Assembly: GCA_947384285.1 (NCBI GenBank)
Contig: CANDGI010000016.1
Span: forward strand, 1 to 62,306
Direction: 5' to 3'
Length of the DNA: 62,306 nucleotides
From: an uncultured Lachnospiraceae bacterium
Lineage (GTDB): Bacteria > Bacillota > Clostridia > Lachnospirales > Lachnospiraceae
The position numbers and the translations under genes were made by a program. A model generated the notes under the pieces. It did no database searches. It was given only the letters and a program-made list of their open reading frames with translations, and was not told the DNA's origin. This document shows, one piece after another, positions 33,815 to 42,839 of this stretch (position 1 is its first letter; each line of letters opens with the position of its first letter).

Positions 33815-33892
33815 CGTAATATTTTTGTAAAAGTTTACAGTTGACATAAACCCTTCTACTTGCTATAATAAATTTCGTAATAAATTCGTAAC
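33815..33892 (+). promoter_or_regulatory. Consensus promoter of the NlpC/P60 gene flanked by 11-bp direct repeats
   Basis: TTGACA (33841-33846), 17 bases, TATAAT (33864-33869) with an extended TG is a perfect sigma-A promoter. CGTAAT-N5-TGTAAA (33815-33831) lies upstream and CGTAAT-N5-CGTAAC (33876-33892) downstream. Both resemble the WalR box TGTWAH-N5-TGTWAH. WalR controls cell-wall hydrolases in Firmicutes, which suits the gene. Confidence 0.6.
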
Positions 33893-33938
33893 AAATGAAG
33901 AATCCGATAAGGACTTCATCAAAGATATGGAGGGTCAT

Positions 33939-35159
33939 ATGAATAGAAATTCAATCAGAAGGGCAACTACATGTTGTTTGACGGCAGCAGTCGTACTTAC
34001 AAGCAGTTCTTTTATATCACACGCAGCAGTAAGCGCAGGGGCAGGAGATTTGCTTTCCTCGGCGCAGGAGACACAGGCAGAGGACAAACAGGAGACAACG
34101 AAAGAGAATTCTGCAACTGCAGGCGTAACAGAGATTTTTGCCAATTCCCTGGCACCGAAGCAGGAAGCAATTGATACTTCCGGGGATGCAAAGCAGAAGG
34201 AAGGGGAAGCTGCACCGAAGACAGAATATGATGATATTGCAATTGCTCAGGTTGATAATTATGTAAATGTCCGTTCTGTACCAGGAGAGGACGGAGAAGT
34301 ACTTGGAAAATTATATAACAATTCTGCATGTACCGTACTTGGAACAGAGGGTGACTGGTATAAGATTCATTCTGGTAATGTGGAAGGATACATAAAGGCT
34401 GAGTTCCTTGTGCTTGGCGATGCGGATTTGGCTAAGTCAGTAGGATACAGAGTTGCAGATGTAACAACAGATAATTTGAATGTCCGTTCCGATTCCAGCA
34501 CAGAGGCGGAAGTGTTAGGACAGGTTCCTCAGGGCGAGAAGCTTAGCGTAGTGGAAGAGAAGGACGGCTGGGTAAAGGTAGCAATTGAAGAAGGAGACGG
34601 ATGGGTATCCGGTGAGTTCGTAGACTGCAGTACCAATTATGTAGTGGCTGAATCCAAGGAAGAAGAGGAAGCTCGTTTGAAGAAAGAAGAAGAAGAGCGT
34701 AAGGCAGCAGAAGAGGCTGCAAGAAGGGCAACAAGGTCCCAAAGCTCCAGTTCTTCCGGATCATCTTCTTCATCCTCCTCAGGAGAGAGCAGAAGCTATG
34801 CTCCCCCAAGCGGCGGAAGCGGACAGGCAGTTGCAGATTATGCATGCCAGTTTGTAGGTAATCCTTATGTTTACGGCGGGACAAGCTTGACAAACGGAGC
34901 AGATTGTTCTGGATTCGTAATGAGCGTATACGCAGCATTTGGCGTAGGCCTTCCCCATTCCTCCAGCGCATTAGCAGGAGTAGGATACGGCGTAAGCGCA
35001 GATGCAATGCAGCCAGGTGATATTGTATGCTACAGCGGACACGTTGGAATCTACATTGGCGGAAATACCATCGTACATGCAAGTACAGAAGCTACAGGCA
35101 TTAAGTATACTTCCCCAGCAAACTACAGAACAATCATAGCAGTAAGAAGAATTTTCTAA
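33939..35159 (+). CDS. Secreted SH3-NlpC/P60 peptidoglycan hydrolase
   Basis: A 406-residue exported hydrolase that probably cuts the stem peptide of peptidoglycan. A signal peptide ends near SHAAVSA (about residue 30). Two bacterial SH3 domains follow (about 92-150 and 160-225), each with an NVRS motif. A Glu/Lys/Ala-rich helix and a Ser/Gly linker (about 235-290) lead to the NlpC/P60 domain, where Cys323 (GADCSGFV), His368 (SGHVGIYIGG) and His380 form the catalytic set. GGAGGG precedes ATG 33939. The strong promoter and WalR-like boxes suggest abundant, wall-stress-linked expression. A good terminator follows. Confidence 0.94.
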   Translation: MNRNSIRRATTCCLTAAVVLTSSSFISHAAVSAGAGDLLSSAQETQAEDKQETTKENSATAGVTEIFANSLAPKQEAIDTSGDAKQKEGEAAPKTEYDDIAIAQVDNYVNVRSVPGEDGEVLGKLYNNSACTVLGTEGDWYKIHSGNVEGYIKAEFLVLGDADLAKSVGYRVADVTTDNLNVRSDSSTEAEVLGQVPQGEKLSVVEEKDGWVKVAIEEGDGWVSGEFVDCSTNYVVAESKEEEEARLKKEEEERKAAEEAARRATRSQSSSSSGSSSSSSSGESRSYAPPSGGSGQAVADYACQFVGNPYVYGGTSLTNGADCSGFVMSVYAAFGVGLPHSSSALAGVGYGVSADAMQPGDIVCYSGHVGIYIGGNTIVHASTEATGIKYTSPANYRTIIAVRRIF

Positions 35160-35203
35160 TAAAATGATATAAGGCGCTGTCCGTTACCAGACAGTGAAAC
35201 ACA

Positions 35204-35246
35204 GCAAAGGCTGCAGCTTTTATAGGCTGCAGCCTTTGTAAATTTT
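35204..35246 (+). terminator. Intrinsic terminator
   Basis: AAAGGCTGCAGC (35206-35217) pairs with GCTGCAGCCTTT (35226-35237), followed by a T-rich tail. Confidence 0.8.
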
Positions 35247-35755
35247 ATTCATCCATCCCGCACCCCCCTAAAATGTCTCACAATTACCCATATTTTCTAA
35301 AATAGATTTTCCATAAAAACAGTGAAAATTATTCTTAATTCTCCGTCGTGAAAAAATGCACAAAATAATCCAACCCCAGATAAAATTATCCAGAAGTTAT
35401 CCACGTAAAAAGACAGCGAAAAATCCAAAAATGTGAGTTATACACGGAGTTATCCACATTATCCACAAAAATTCATGTGAATAACCTGGTTTACATAGTG
35501 AAAAAAAGAAACATCTGTTTTGTGAAGTTGTAATAAAGTTGATGATTTTGAGAAAAAATAGAAAAAAGCATTGACTTTTTAAAAGACAAAAAAAACATAT
35601 TTTGAGGCAGAAATATCAGTTAATTTTGAATATTGTCAGTAAGGAATAACAAAAAGGACGGTTGAAAAATTTTCCTTCATTTGGTATACTTCTAGGGTAC
35701 TTTTGAAACACCCGTGCCAAGGCTTTTGGCGCACCATAATAGAAGCAGGTGTTAT
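35247..35755. other. Long AT-rich intergenic region with DnaA-box cluster and promoter
   Basis: No gene is seen. A cluster of DnaA boxes (35386-35484) is followed by a very AT-rich stretch (about 35520-35660). A strong promoter, TTGAAA (35662-35667), 17 bases, TATACT (35685-35690), serves the gene at 35756. The whole gap is unusually long for this window. Confidence 0.75.
35386..35484. promoter_or_regulatory. Cluster of six DnaA-box-like sites
   Basis: Two perfect boxes TTATCCACA abut at 35450-35458 and 35459-35467. TTATTCACA lies on the minus strand at 35476-35484. One-mismatch sites are TTATCCAGA (35386-35394) and TTATCCACG (35397-35405); TTATACACG (35438-35446) is weaker. An AT-rich tract follows, as in an unwinding element. 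No dnaA or dnaN lies nearby. Confidence 0.75.
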
Positions 35756-36433
35756 ATGATTAAAAAGATAGAAATACTTGGGATGTCTCTGGATAATTAT
35801 ACAGTAAAAGAAGCAATGCAGAAGGTGGAAGGGTTTTTGCAGAATTCTGTGATGAATACCATAGAGGCTGTTTCCATGGAGACATTGGTGAAGGCTCAGG
35901 AAGAGGAGCAGCTCAAAGAGTGCATTGAAGGTCTTGATTTGACGATTGTCAGCGACAAGGAGATTTTAAAGGCTGCCAAGGAGACTTCTCCCCAGCGGAT
36001 TCAGGAAACTGCGGAAAATCTGTTTCTGGAGGAATTTATGAAGCGGGCGTCCCGTAACAGCCGAACGGTTTACCTGTTAGGAAATACCAGTGAACAGCTT
36101 ATTGCATTGCAGGAATTTTTACAGGAAAACTATGATAGAATAAAAGTAGTGGGAAGTTATGCGTTGGCGGATTGCGTAGGAGATTATGATACAGTAATCA
36201 ATGAAATCAATATTGCAGAGCCGGACGTGCTCATATCCGTGCTGGCTACCCCATGCCAGGAGTATTTTTTAAACGCGAATAAAGAAAAATTTAATGTGAA
36301 AATCTGGTATGGGCTTGGGAACCAGTATGCGGTGAAGAAGGGTGTGTCCGAGGTGGCTGGATTTGCGAAAAAGCTAATCCAGAAGGGTATGATGCACAGT
36401 ATGCTGGCGCGTTATCAGAAGAAAGATGAGTGA
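35756..36433 (+). CDS. WecG/TagA/CpsF family glycosyltransferase
   Basis: A 225-residue transferase of the WecG/TagA family (GT26), which adds a sugar to a lipid-linked precursor of wall teichoic acid or surface polysaccharide at the inner membrane face. Family-typical segments are LDLTIVSDKEILKAA, TVYLLGNTSEQL and VLISVLATPCQEYFL; the last takes the place of the usual LGxPxQE motif. ATG 35756 follows AGCAGGTG. It is somewhat divergent in its N-terminal half. The YitT-like gene follows after 9 bases. Confidence 0.8.
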   Translation: MIKKIEILGMSLDNYTVKEAMQKVEGFLQNSVMNTIEAVSMETLVKAQEEEQLKECIEGLDLTIVSDKEILKAAKETSPQRIQETAENLFLEEFMKRASRNSRTVYLLGNTSEQLIALQEFLQENYDRIKVVGSYALADCVGDYDTVINEINIAEPDVLISVLATPCQEYFLNANKEKFNVKIWYGLGNQYAVKKGVSEVAGFAKKLIQKGMMHSMLARYQKKDE

Positions 36434-36442
36434 GGAAAGAGA

Positions 36443-37324
36443 ATGGACAGGTTTTTTGCTTACAGGCGGACGCCCTTGTTTTTATATGCAGTAATCATTG
36501 CAGGAACCGGCCTGCTGGCGTTTGCCATCAAATGTATTTTTGATCCAATCAGCATGGTAACGGGAGGGTTTACAGGTCTTTCCATCCTGCTGAAGGATTT
36601 GACAGGAATTTTTTATCCAGGCGGCGTTCCCCTGTGGTTTGCCAATCTTGCCCTGAATATCCCCGTGTTTTTGATTGCATGGAAGGTAAAAGGGAAACAA
36701 TTTATTGGGAGGACAGCCATTGCCACGGCGCTGCTCTCTATTTGGCTGTATCTTATCCCAGAGCTTGATTTTATAAAAGGGGATTATATTTTGGCAACGG
36801 TATTCGGCGGCGTGCTTTCCGGTGTGTCCATGGGAATGATTCTTTGGGCAAATGCCACAACGGGAGGAACGGAGATGGTGGCCTCTTTAGTTCAGTGCAA
36901 GCTGAAGCATTACTCAGTGGCACAGATTATGCAGGTTTTGGACGGAATGGTGGTGCTGGCAGGGCTGTATGTGTTTGGCCTGCGTCCTTCCATGTACGCC
37001 ATCGTGACGATTTTTATTTCATCAAAGGTAACAGATACGATTTTGGAAGGTATGAAATTTTCCAAAGCAGCTTATATTATTACAGAGAAGTATGAGGAGG
37101 TATCCAAAAGCATTATGGAGACGCTGGACAGGGGCGTCACAGGCCTGGAGGCCAGAGGGATGTACTCTGGGGAAAGAAAATGCATGCTTTACTGTGTGGT
37201 GTCAAAAAAACAGATTGTGCTGTTAAAGGAGCTGGTACACAAAATAGACAGGAATGCTTTCGTAATCGTAGGGGATGTGAGGGAAGTGCTGGGAGAAGGT
37301 TTTATTGAAAACAGGGAGCATTGA
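36443..37324 (+). CDS. YitT family membrane protein (DUF2179)
   Basis: A 293-residue protein with about five to six N-terminal transmembrane segments (10-200). A soluble C-terminal DUF2179 domain follows (about 205-290), with VTGLEARGMYSGERKCMLYC. Repeated membrane motifs such as DPISMVTGGFTGLSI and ATTGGTEMVASL are typical. The physiological role of the family is not established. Cotranscription with the WecG-type gene is likely. A hairpin with a T-run follows. Confidence 0.9.
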   Translation: MDRFFAYRRTPLFLYAVIIAGTGLLAFAIKCIFDPISMVTGGFTGLSILLKDLTGIFYPGGVPLWFANLALNIPVFLIAWKVKGKQFIGRTAIATALLSIWLYLIPELDFIKGDYILATVFGGVLSGVSMGMILWANATTGGTEMVASLVQCKLKHYSVAQIMQVLDGMVVLAGLYVFGLRPSMYAIVTIFISSKVTDTILEGMKFSKAAYIITEKYEEVSKSIMETLDRGVTGLEARGMYSGERKCMLYCVVSKKQIVLLKELVHKIDRNAFVIVGDVREVLGEGFIENREH

Positions 37325-37377
37325 AAAAAGTTTGTGTACTATGCCGAGGAAGAAAAAGCCGATATTTTGAAAAAAAC

Positions 37378-37420
37378 GAGGAAATGCATAAAAAAATATG
37401 GATTTCCTCTTTATTTTTTT
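37378..37420 (+). terminator. Intrinsic terminator
   Basis: GAGGAAAT (37378-37385) and ATTTCCTC (37402-37409) pair, followed by TTTATTTTTTT. Confidence 0.75.
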
Positions 37421-37453
37421 GTGCTATTGCATTAAAATACATATGGAGTTGTT

Positions 37454-37482
37454 TTGTTTTCCTAAAATACATGAGATATAAT
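37454..37482 (+). promoter_or_regulatory. Promoter of the PucR/CdaR-type regulator
   Basis: TTGTTT (37454-37459), 17 bases, TATAAT (37477-37482). Confidence 0.65.
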
Positions 37483-37579
37483 TGTGAAAGTTGACTGAAA
37501 ATTATGCACAAAAAGCAGAAATCAGAAACTGCCGGCAGATAAGCGGCAGTTCAGATGGAAGGGAAAAGGAGTGAAACAA

Positions 37580-38668
37580 ATGATTTCGAACCAAATACTT
37601 CAAAGTACAATTGATGGATTAAAGGGAATAACCAGAATTGATTTATGTATTATTGATACGGAAGGCAAAGTATTGGCAACGACTTTTCAGGACACAGAGA
37701 ATTATGTGGCAGCGGCCCTGGCTTTTGTGGAGTCTCCAGCAGACAGCCAGGTATTCCTTGGGCGCCAGTTTTTTAAGGTGTTTGATGAGCATCAGCTGGA
37801 GTATGTGCTTCTTGCAAATGGCGACAGTGAAGATGTTTATATGATAGGGAAAATTGCCAGTTTTCAGATACAGAATCTCTTGATTGCCTATAAAGAACGG
37901 TTTGATAAGGATAATTTCGTGAAGAACCTGCTTTTGGATAACCTGCTTTTGGTAGACATTTATAACCGCGCCAAGAAGCTGCATATTGATACAGAGGCCA
38001 GGCGCGTGGTCTTTATTATAGAAACAGACCGGGAAAAGGAAGGGAATGAGCTGGAAAAGGTACGAAGCCTTCTGGGCGGAAAATCCAAAGATTTCGTGAC
38101 AGCAGTGGATGAGAAGAATATCATTGTGGTAAAAGAAGTTATGGACAATGAAGGCTATGAGGAATTAAACAAAACGGCAGAGATGGTTTTGAGCCTGTTC
38201 CATACCAGCGATGATATGGACATCCACATCGCCTACGGTACGGTGGTCAATGAGATTAAGGAGGTCTCCCGTTCTTACAAAGAGGCAAGAATGGCTCTGG
38301 ATGTGGGGAAAATCTTTTTTGAAGAGCGTCATGTGGTGGCCTATTCTACCCTTGGCATCGGCCGCTTGATTTACCAGCTTCCCATTCCTCTTTGCAAAAT
38401 GTTTATCAAAGAGATTTTTGACGGGAAATCACCGGATGAGTTCGATGAAGAGACGTTGACTACCATCAATAAGTTTTTTGAAAACAGCCTGAATGTTTCG
38501 GAGACCTCCAGGCAGCTGTATATTCACCGGAATACGCTGGTGTACCGGCTGGATAAGCTGCAGAAAAGCACGGGGCTGGATCTTAGGGTGTTTGAGGACG
38601 CCATTACCTTTAAAATTGCATTGATGGTTGTAAAATATATGAAATATATGGAATCATTGGACTATTAG
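37580..38668 (+). CDS. PucR/CdaR family helix-turn-helix regulator
   Basis: A 362-residue regulator. The N-terminal half (1-120) looks like a diacid-sensor or GAF-like domain. The middle (about 130-280) resembles the GGDEF-like domain of CdaR proteins (HIAYGTVVNEIKEVSRSYKE). The C-terminal HTH_30 domain (about 300-355) has LNVSETSRQLYIHRNTLVYR. The ATG at 37580 has AGGAG at 8 bases and is preferred to GTG 37571. Such regulators often sense sugar acids or purines. It directly precedes ftsE by 26 bases, an arrangement worth noting since the roles differ. Confidence 0.88.
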   Translation: MISNQILQSTIDGLKGITRIDLCIIDTEGKVLATTFQDTENYVAAALAFVESPADSQVFLGRQFFKVFDEHQLEYVLLANGDSEDVYMIGKIASFQIQNLLIAYKERFDKDNFVKNLLLDNLLLVDIYNRAKKLHIDTEARRVVFIIETDREKEGNELEKVRSLLGGKSKDFVTAVDEKNIIVVKEVMDNEGYEELNKTAEMVLSLFHTSDDMDIHIAYGTVVNEIKEVSRSYKEARMALDVGKIFFEERHVVAYSTLGIGRLIYQLPIPLCKMFIKEIFDGKSPDEFDEETLTTINKFFENSLNVSETSRQLYIHRNTLVYRLDKLQKSTGLDLRVFEDAITFKIALMVVKYMKYMESLDY

Positions 38669-38694
38669 GCAGGTTGCCCAGGATGGAGGTATCT

Positions 38695-39378
38695 ATGATA
38701 AAGCTTGAAAATGTCAGCAAATCATATTCTGCCGGGATTCCGGCGTTGAATGATGTGAGCCTGTATATTGAACCTGGAGAGTTTGTGTTTGTCGTGGGAG
38801 ACAGCGGTTCCGGGAAGTCTACGCTGATAAAACTACTATTAAAAGAATTAGAGCCCACGAAGGGAAGCATCACAATCAATAACCAGAAGCTGGGAAACAT
38901 CCGGCATAGGGATATTCCCAGATTCCGCCGGAATATCGGCGTCGTGTTCCAGGATTTCAGGCTGTTAAAGGACCGGAATGTTTATGAAAATGTGGCTTTT
39001 GCCCAGAGGGCTGTGGGAATGCCGGTAAAGACCATGCGGAGGAAGGTTCCTGCAGTGTTGTCCATGGTAGGCCTTGCTGCAAAATACAAATCCTATCCCA
39101 AGGAAATATCCGGCGGCGAGCAGCAGAGGGTGGCGATTGCCAGGGCGCTGGTGAATGAACCCAAAATCCTTCTTGCGGATGAGCCCACCGGTAACTTAGA
39201 TGCCCACAATGCATGGGAAATTATGAAGCTGTTGGATGAAATCAACCAACGGGGCACCACTGTCCTGGTGGTGACCCATAACCTGGACATTGTCAAAGCA
39301 ATGAGAAAGCGTGTGATTACAATGAAAAAAGGCGTCGTCATTGAGGATGAGCGGGCAGGTGACAGTTATGAGGATTAG
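38695..39378 (+). CDS. ftsE: Cell division ATP-binding protein FtsE
   Basis: ABC-type ATPase of 227 residues that pairs with FtsX to control peptidoglycan hydrolases at the division site or side wall. Walker A is GDSGSGKSTL (about 36-45). The signature is ISGGEQQRVAIARAL and Walker B is ILLADEPTGNLD. ATG 38695 has GGAGG at 5 bases. It overlaps the start of ftsX by 11 bases. The FtsEX partner hydrolase might be an NlpC/P60 enzyme such as the one at 33939, which is inference. Confidence 0.96.
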   Translation: MIKLENVSKSYSAGIPALNDVSLYIEPGEFVFVVGDSGSGKSTLIKLLLKELEPTKGSITINNQKLGNIRHRDIPRFRRNIGVVFQDFRLLKDRNVYENVAFAQRAVGMPVKTMRRKVPAVLSMVGLAAKYKSYPKEISGGEQQRVAIARALVNEPKILLADEPTGNLDAHNAWEIMKLLDEINQRGTTVLVVTHNLDIVKAMRKRVITMKKGVVIEDERAGDSYED

Positions 39379-40276
39379 TACATTTTGGTATACATTGCGG
39401 CAGGGAGCAAAGAATATATGGAAAAATAAAATGTTTTCCCTGGCATCCATCGCTACCATGTCTGCATGTATTTTTCTTTTTGGGGTTTTCTATTCCGTAG
39501 TGGTCAATTTCCAGAGTGTAGTCAGGGAAGTGGAATCCGGGGTTGCCGTTACGGTTTTCTTTGTGGAAGGCGCAACACAGCAGCAGATGGATGAGATCGG
39601 CGAGCAGATTGGGAAGCGCGTAGAGGTTTCAGAGAAAAAATTCGTTTCTGCCGAGGAAGCCTGGGATAATTTTCAGAAAATTTATTTTAAAGGGGCGGAG
39701 GACATGGCGGAAGGCTTTGCAGAGGATAATCCCCTTGCCAATTCTGCCCATTATGAAGTCTATATGAATGATATTTCCATGCAGAAGTCGCTGGTGACGT
39801 TTATTCAGTCCCTGGATGGGGTGAAGGAAGTAAAAAGCTCTGATCTGGCAGCCAATACGTTGACAGATTTTAACCGGCTCATCGGATATGTGTCCGCCGG
39901 GATTATTCTGATTCTGCTGTGTGTGGCAGTATTTTTGATTAGCAATACGGTTACCATCGGCATCGCGGTTCGCCGGGAAGAGATTGCCATCATGAAATTA
40001 ATCGGGGCTACCGATTATTTTGTACGTGCGCCTTTTATTGTAGAGGGAGTCCTGATTGGAATTATCGGTTCCGGGCTGCCCCTTTTGGTGCTTTATCAAA
40101 TGTACCGGAGAATTATTGTCTATGTGGGAGAAAAATTTCTCTGGTTAAACAATATGATGGAATTCCTTCCGGTGAATAAGGTGTTTTCCACTTTGGTTCC
40201 CGTAGGGTTGATATTGGGCGTGGGCATTGGTTTTTTGGGAAGCAGGGTGACCATACGCAAACATTTGAAGGTTTAA
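39368..40276 (+). CDS. ftsX: Cell division protein FtsX
   Basis: Membrane partner of FtsE, 302 residues. A first helix after WKNKMFSLASIATMSACIFL is followed by an extracellular loop (about 45-165) and three C-terminal helices. The loop would contact a peptidoglycan hydrolase or its activator. ATG 39368 lies inside ftsE and gives the usual MRISTFWYTLRQG start. S41 peptidase follows, as often seen in Clostridia. Confidence 0.95.
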   Translation: MRISTFWYTLRQGAKNIWKNKMFSLASIATMSACIFLFGVFYSVVVNFQSVVREVESGVAVTVFFVEGATQQQMDEIGEQIGKRVEVSEKKFVSAEEAWDNFQKIYFKGAEDMAEGFAEDNPLANSAHYEVYMNDISMQKSLVTFIQSLDGVKEVKSSDLAANTLTDFNRLIGYVSAGIILILLCVAVFLISNTVTIGIAVRREEIAIMKLIGATDYFVRAPFIVEGVLIGIIGSGLPLLVLYQMYRRIIVYVGEKFLWLNNMMEFLPVNKVFSTLVPVGLILGVGIGFLGSRVTIRKHLKV

Positions 40277-40358
40277 AAATTTAAGGAGCCCATGGAAGGC
40301 AGGCAAGCGGAGATTTTATTTCGTGGCAGTTTTTTTGAGCAGGAAAAGAGGAAGCATA

Positions 40359-41648
40359 ATGGAGAACCAGGAAAACTTTAATTCGAATGATTTTATGCCG
40401 CAGAATTTTGAGCCGCATAAGAAAAGGAAATCGGAATTTGGAAAAGGGATTGCAGTGGGGATAATTGCCACATTGCTGGCAGTAACGCTGGCGGCTGGCG
40501 GAATCTGGCTGGGGGTCTGCGCTGGCGGCGGCTGGCAGCAGGCGGACAAAAAGCAGGAGAAAACCACCAAGGAGGCAATTTCCCAGAAGGATGTAGAGAA
40601 AAAGGCAGATACCATTGCAGACTTGATTGACCAGTATTACTACGAAGAGATTGACGAGGATGCATTGGTAGAAGGAATGTATGCCGGGATGGTAAGCGGG
40701 CTGGGAGATCCTTATTCCGCTTATTATACTGCCGAGGAATATGCGTCCCTGATGGAAGGAACCACAGGGACTTATTATGGCATAGGAGCAGTGCTGACCC
40801 AGAATATCAATACAAGGATTGTCACAATCCTCCATGTGTACCCTGGGACTCCGGCAGAGGAAGCCGGGGTAAAGGATGGAGATGTGATTGCTAAAGTAGG
40901 GGACATTGAGGGGGACAGCATGGAGCTGTCAGAGCTGGTAACCCATATCAAGGGAGAAGAAGGGACAACAGTACATTTGGAACTGGTGCGTGAAGGGGAA
41001 AAGGATCATATTGAATTGGACGTGGAGCGGCGCCGGATTGAGGTTCCCACTGTCCAGTCCCAGATGCTGGAGGGAAATACAGGGTTTATCCAGGTTTCAG
41101 AGTTTTCAGAGACTACGCCGGAGCAGTTTTCCAATGCGCTAAAGGAGCTGCAGGGACAGGGAATGAAGTCTGTCATTGTAGATTTGCGGGATAATCCAGG
41201 CGGCGTGCTCCAGTCTGTATGCAAAATGCTGGATGAAATTCTGCCGGAGGGTCTTTTGGTGTATACGGAAGATAAGTATGGCGGCCGTTCTGATTTTAAA
41301 TCGGACGAAAAGTGCATGGATATTCCTATGGCGGTGCTGATTAATGGGAACAGCGCCAGCGCATCGGAGATTTTTGCCGGTGCAATTAAGGATTACAAAT
41401 ATGGGACGCTGATTGGCACCCCTTCCTTCGGAAAGGGGATTGTACAGACAATTATTCCTATGGACGATGGAAGCGCTGTGAAGGTTACCATGGCAAAATA
41501 TTTTACGCCTAACGGAAATTATATCCATGAGGTGGGAATTTCTCCGGACATTGAATTGGAATATGAATATCAGGGAGAGGATGAGACATATAATCCTATG
41601 CACGATAACCAGGTGGTGAAGGCTTTGGAGGTTTTAAACAGCAATTAA
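40359..41648 (+). CDS. S41 family C-terminal processing peptidase
   Basis: Membrane-anchored serine peptidase of the CtpA/CtpB type, 429 residues. One transmembrane helix (about 32-52) precedes a helical segment. A PDZ domain follows (about 150-235) with YYGIGAVLTQ and GTPAEEAGVKDGDVI. The S41 catalytic domain contains VDLRDNPGG, the nucleophile motif NSASASEI (about 331-338) and the catalytic lysine in SFGKGIVQT. It lies downstream of ftsEX. Likely substrates are extracytoplasmic wall or signalling proteins. Confidence 0.95.
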   Translation: MENQENFNSNDFMPQNFEPHKKRKSEFGKGIAVGIIATLLAVTLAAGGIWLGVCAGGGWQQADKKQEKTTKEAISQKDVEKKADTIADLIDQYYYEEIDEDALVEGMYAGMVSGLGDPYSAYYTAEEYASLMEGTTGTYYGIGAVLTQNINTRIVTILHVYPGTPAEEAGVKDGDVIAKVGDIEGDSMELSELVTHIKGEEGTTVHLELVREGEKDHIELDVERRRIEVPTVQSQMLEGNTGFIQVSEFSETTPEQFSNALKELQGQGMKSVIVDLRDNPGGVLQSVCKMLDEILPEGLLVYTEDKYGGRSDFKSDEKCMDIPMAVLINGNSASASEIFAGAIKDYKYGTLIGTPSFGKGIVQTIIPMDDGSAVKVTMAKYFTPNGNYIHEVGISPDIELEYEYQGEDETYNPMHDNQVVKALEVLNSN

Positions 41649-41750
41649 CTTGACCTTCTGCCTGGCATACGGTAAGATATTGATAGAAATCATGATGGGA
41701 ATGGAACGATGGATGTTCCATTGATATAGGGTGCAATAAGCATCCCTAAT

Positions 41751-42827
41751 ATGGAAGTGAGGTACAATAGAGTGAGACAGTTTTTTGGAATGAGCCAGAG
41801 TGGAGATTTAAAGAAGGCGGTCCAGGGGCTTAAGAACCCTCAGGTGATTCTGCTGATGTCCAATGACAAGCAGTTTGAAGCTCATGTAGAGGAATTAGAG
41901 CAGCTTTTTCCCGGAGTTCCCAGCATAGGCTGTATTGGCATGAGTTATGACATCAGGATGGTGGAAAAGGGCGTGGGAGTTGTAGCGTATTACGATGGAG
42001 TTACCGCAGCGGCAAATGTGCTGGAGAAGGTATCTACCATGCCGGTGAAGTATATCAGGCGTTTGACGCAGGATGTAGAGAAGGTAGGCGCTTCTGGAAC
42101 CAATACCATCTGTATTGATTTTTGTTCTGGGAATGATGCATGTGTGCTGACTACCGTACACAGCGTGTTAAAGCACAAGAATATTTCCCTGGTAGGGGGA
42201 ACCGGCGATGCAGGCAAGGTGTCTGCCAATGGGAGGGTTTACCAGGATGCGGTAGCTTATGTGCTGGTGAAGAACCATGGAGGAAAAGTAAAAGCTTATA
42301 AGGAAAATATTTACCGTGAGATGCCTGGACATCGTTTTATTGCTTCGAAGACAGATAAGGCCAAATATATTATGGGGGAGCTGAACGGGAAGCCTGCCAA
42401 ACAGGTGTATCAGAATATTCTGCATGTAACGGAGCAGGAAATTACAACGCAGACCTTCAAAAATCCTTTTGGGCGTATCAGCGGAGATGATACCTGTATT
42501 ATATCCATCAAAGAGGTGGATGGGAATGCATTGGCCTGCTTCCGGCAGGTAAATGATTCAGATGTGCTTGTTCTGCTGGAGCTGGGGGATTACAGGAAGA
42601 TTGTAAAGGATACCATACAGGAAATCCGCAATGATTTTAATAAAATTTCAGCAGTATTTTCGGTGAACTGCCTGTTTCGGTATTTACTGTTCAGTGACAA
42701 CAATTATATGCAGGAATACTTGCAGGAGATGGGAACCCTTGGGAACCATGCGGGCCTTGTGGGGTATGGGGAGCATTATAACAATCGGTTTGTGAACCAG
42801 TCCATGACATGTGTGGTCTTTGAGTAA
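41751..42827 (+). CDS. FIST domain sensory protein
   Basis: A protein of up to 358 residues with FIST_N (about 25-210) and FIST_C (about 215-350) domains, a sensory module thought to bind small ligands such as amino acids. Typical segments are VPSIGCIGMSYD, SLVGGTGDAGKV and HAGLVGYGEHYNNRFVNQSM. The start is uncertain: GTG 41772 has GAGG at 9 bases, while ATG 41751 lacks a site. Two small hairpins lie just upstream (41700-41721 and 41728-41747). The chemotaxis receptor starts 12 bases after its stop, so the pair probably forms a two-part sensor. Confidence 0.88.
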   Translation: MEVRYNRVRQFFGMSQSGDLKKAVQGLKNPQVILLMSNDKQFEAHVEELEQLFPGVPSIGCIGMSYDIRMVEKGVGVVAYYDGVTAAANVLEKVSTMPVKYIRRLTQDVEKVGASGTNTICIDFCSGNDACVLTTVHSVLKHKNISLVGGTGDAGKVSANGRVYQDAVAYVLVKNHGGKVKAYKENIYREMPGHRFIASKTDKAKYIMGELNGKPAKQVYQNILHVTEQEITTQTFKNPFGRISGDDTCIISIKEVDGNALACFRQVNDSDVLVLLELGDYRKIVKDTIQEIRNDFNKISAVFSVNCLFRYLLFSDNNYMQEYLQEMGTLGNHAGLVGYGEHYNNRFVNQSMTCVVFE

Positions 42828-42839
42828 AGGGAGAAAAAA

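Noticed and set aside
35247-35755. Chromosomal replication origin (oriC)
   Set aside because: DnaA boxes and an AT-rich tract are present, but dnaA, dnaN, rpmH and other origin genes are absent and gene direction does not switch here.
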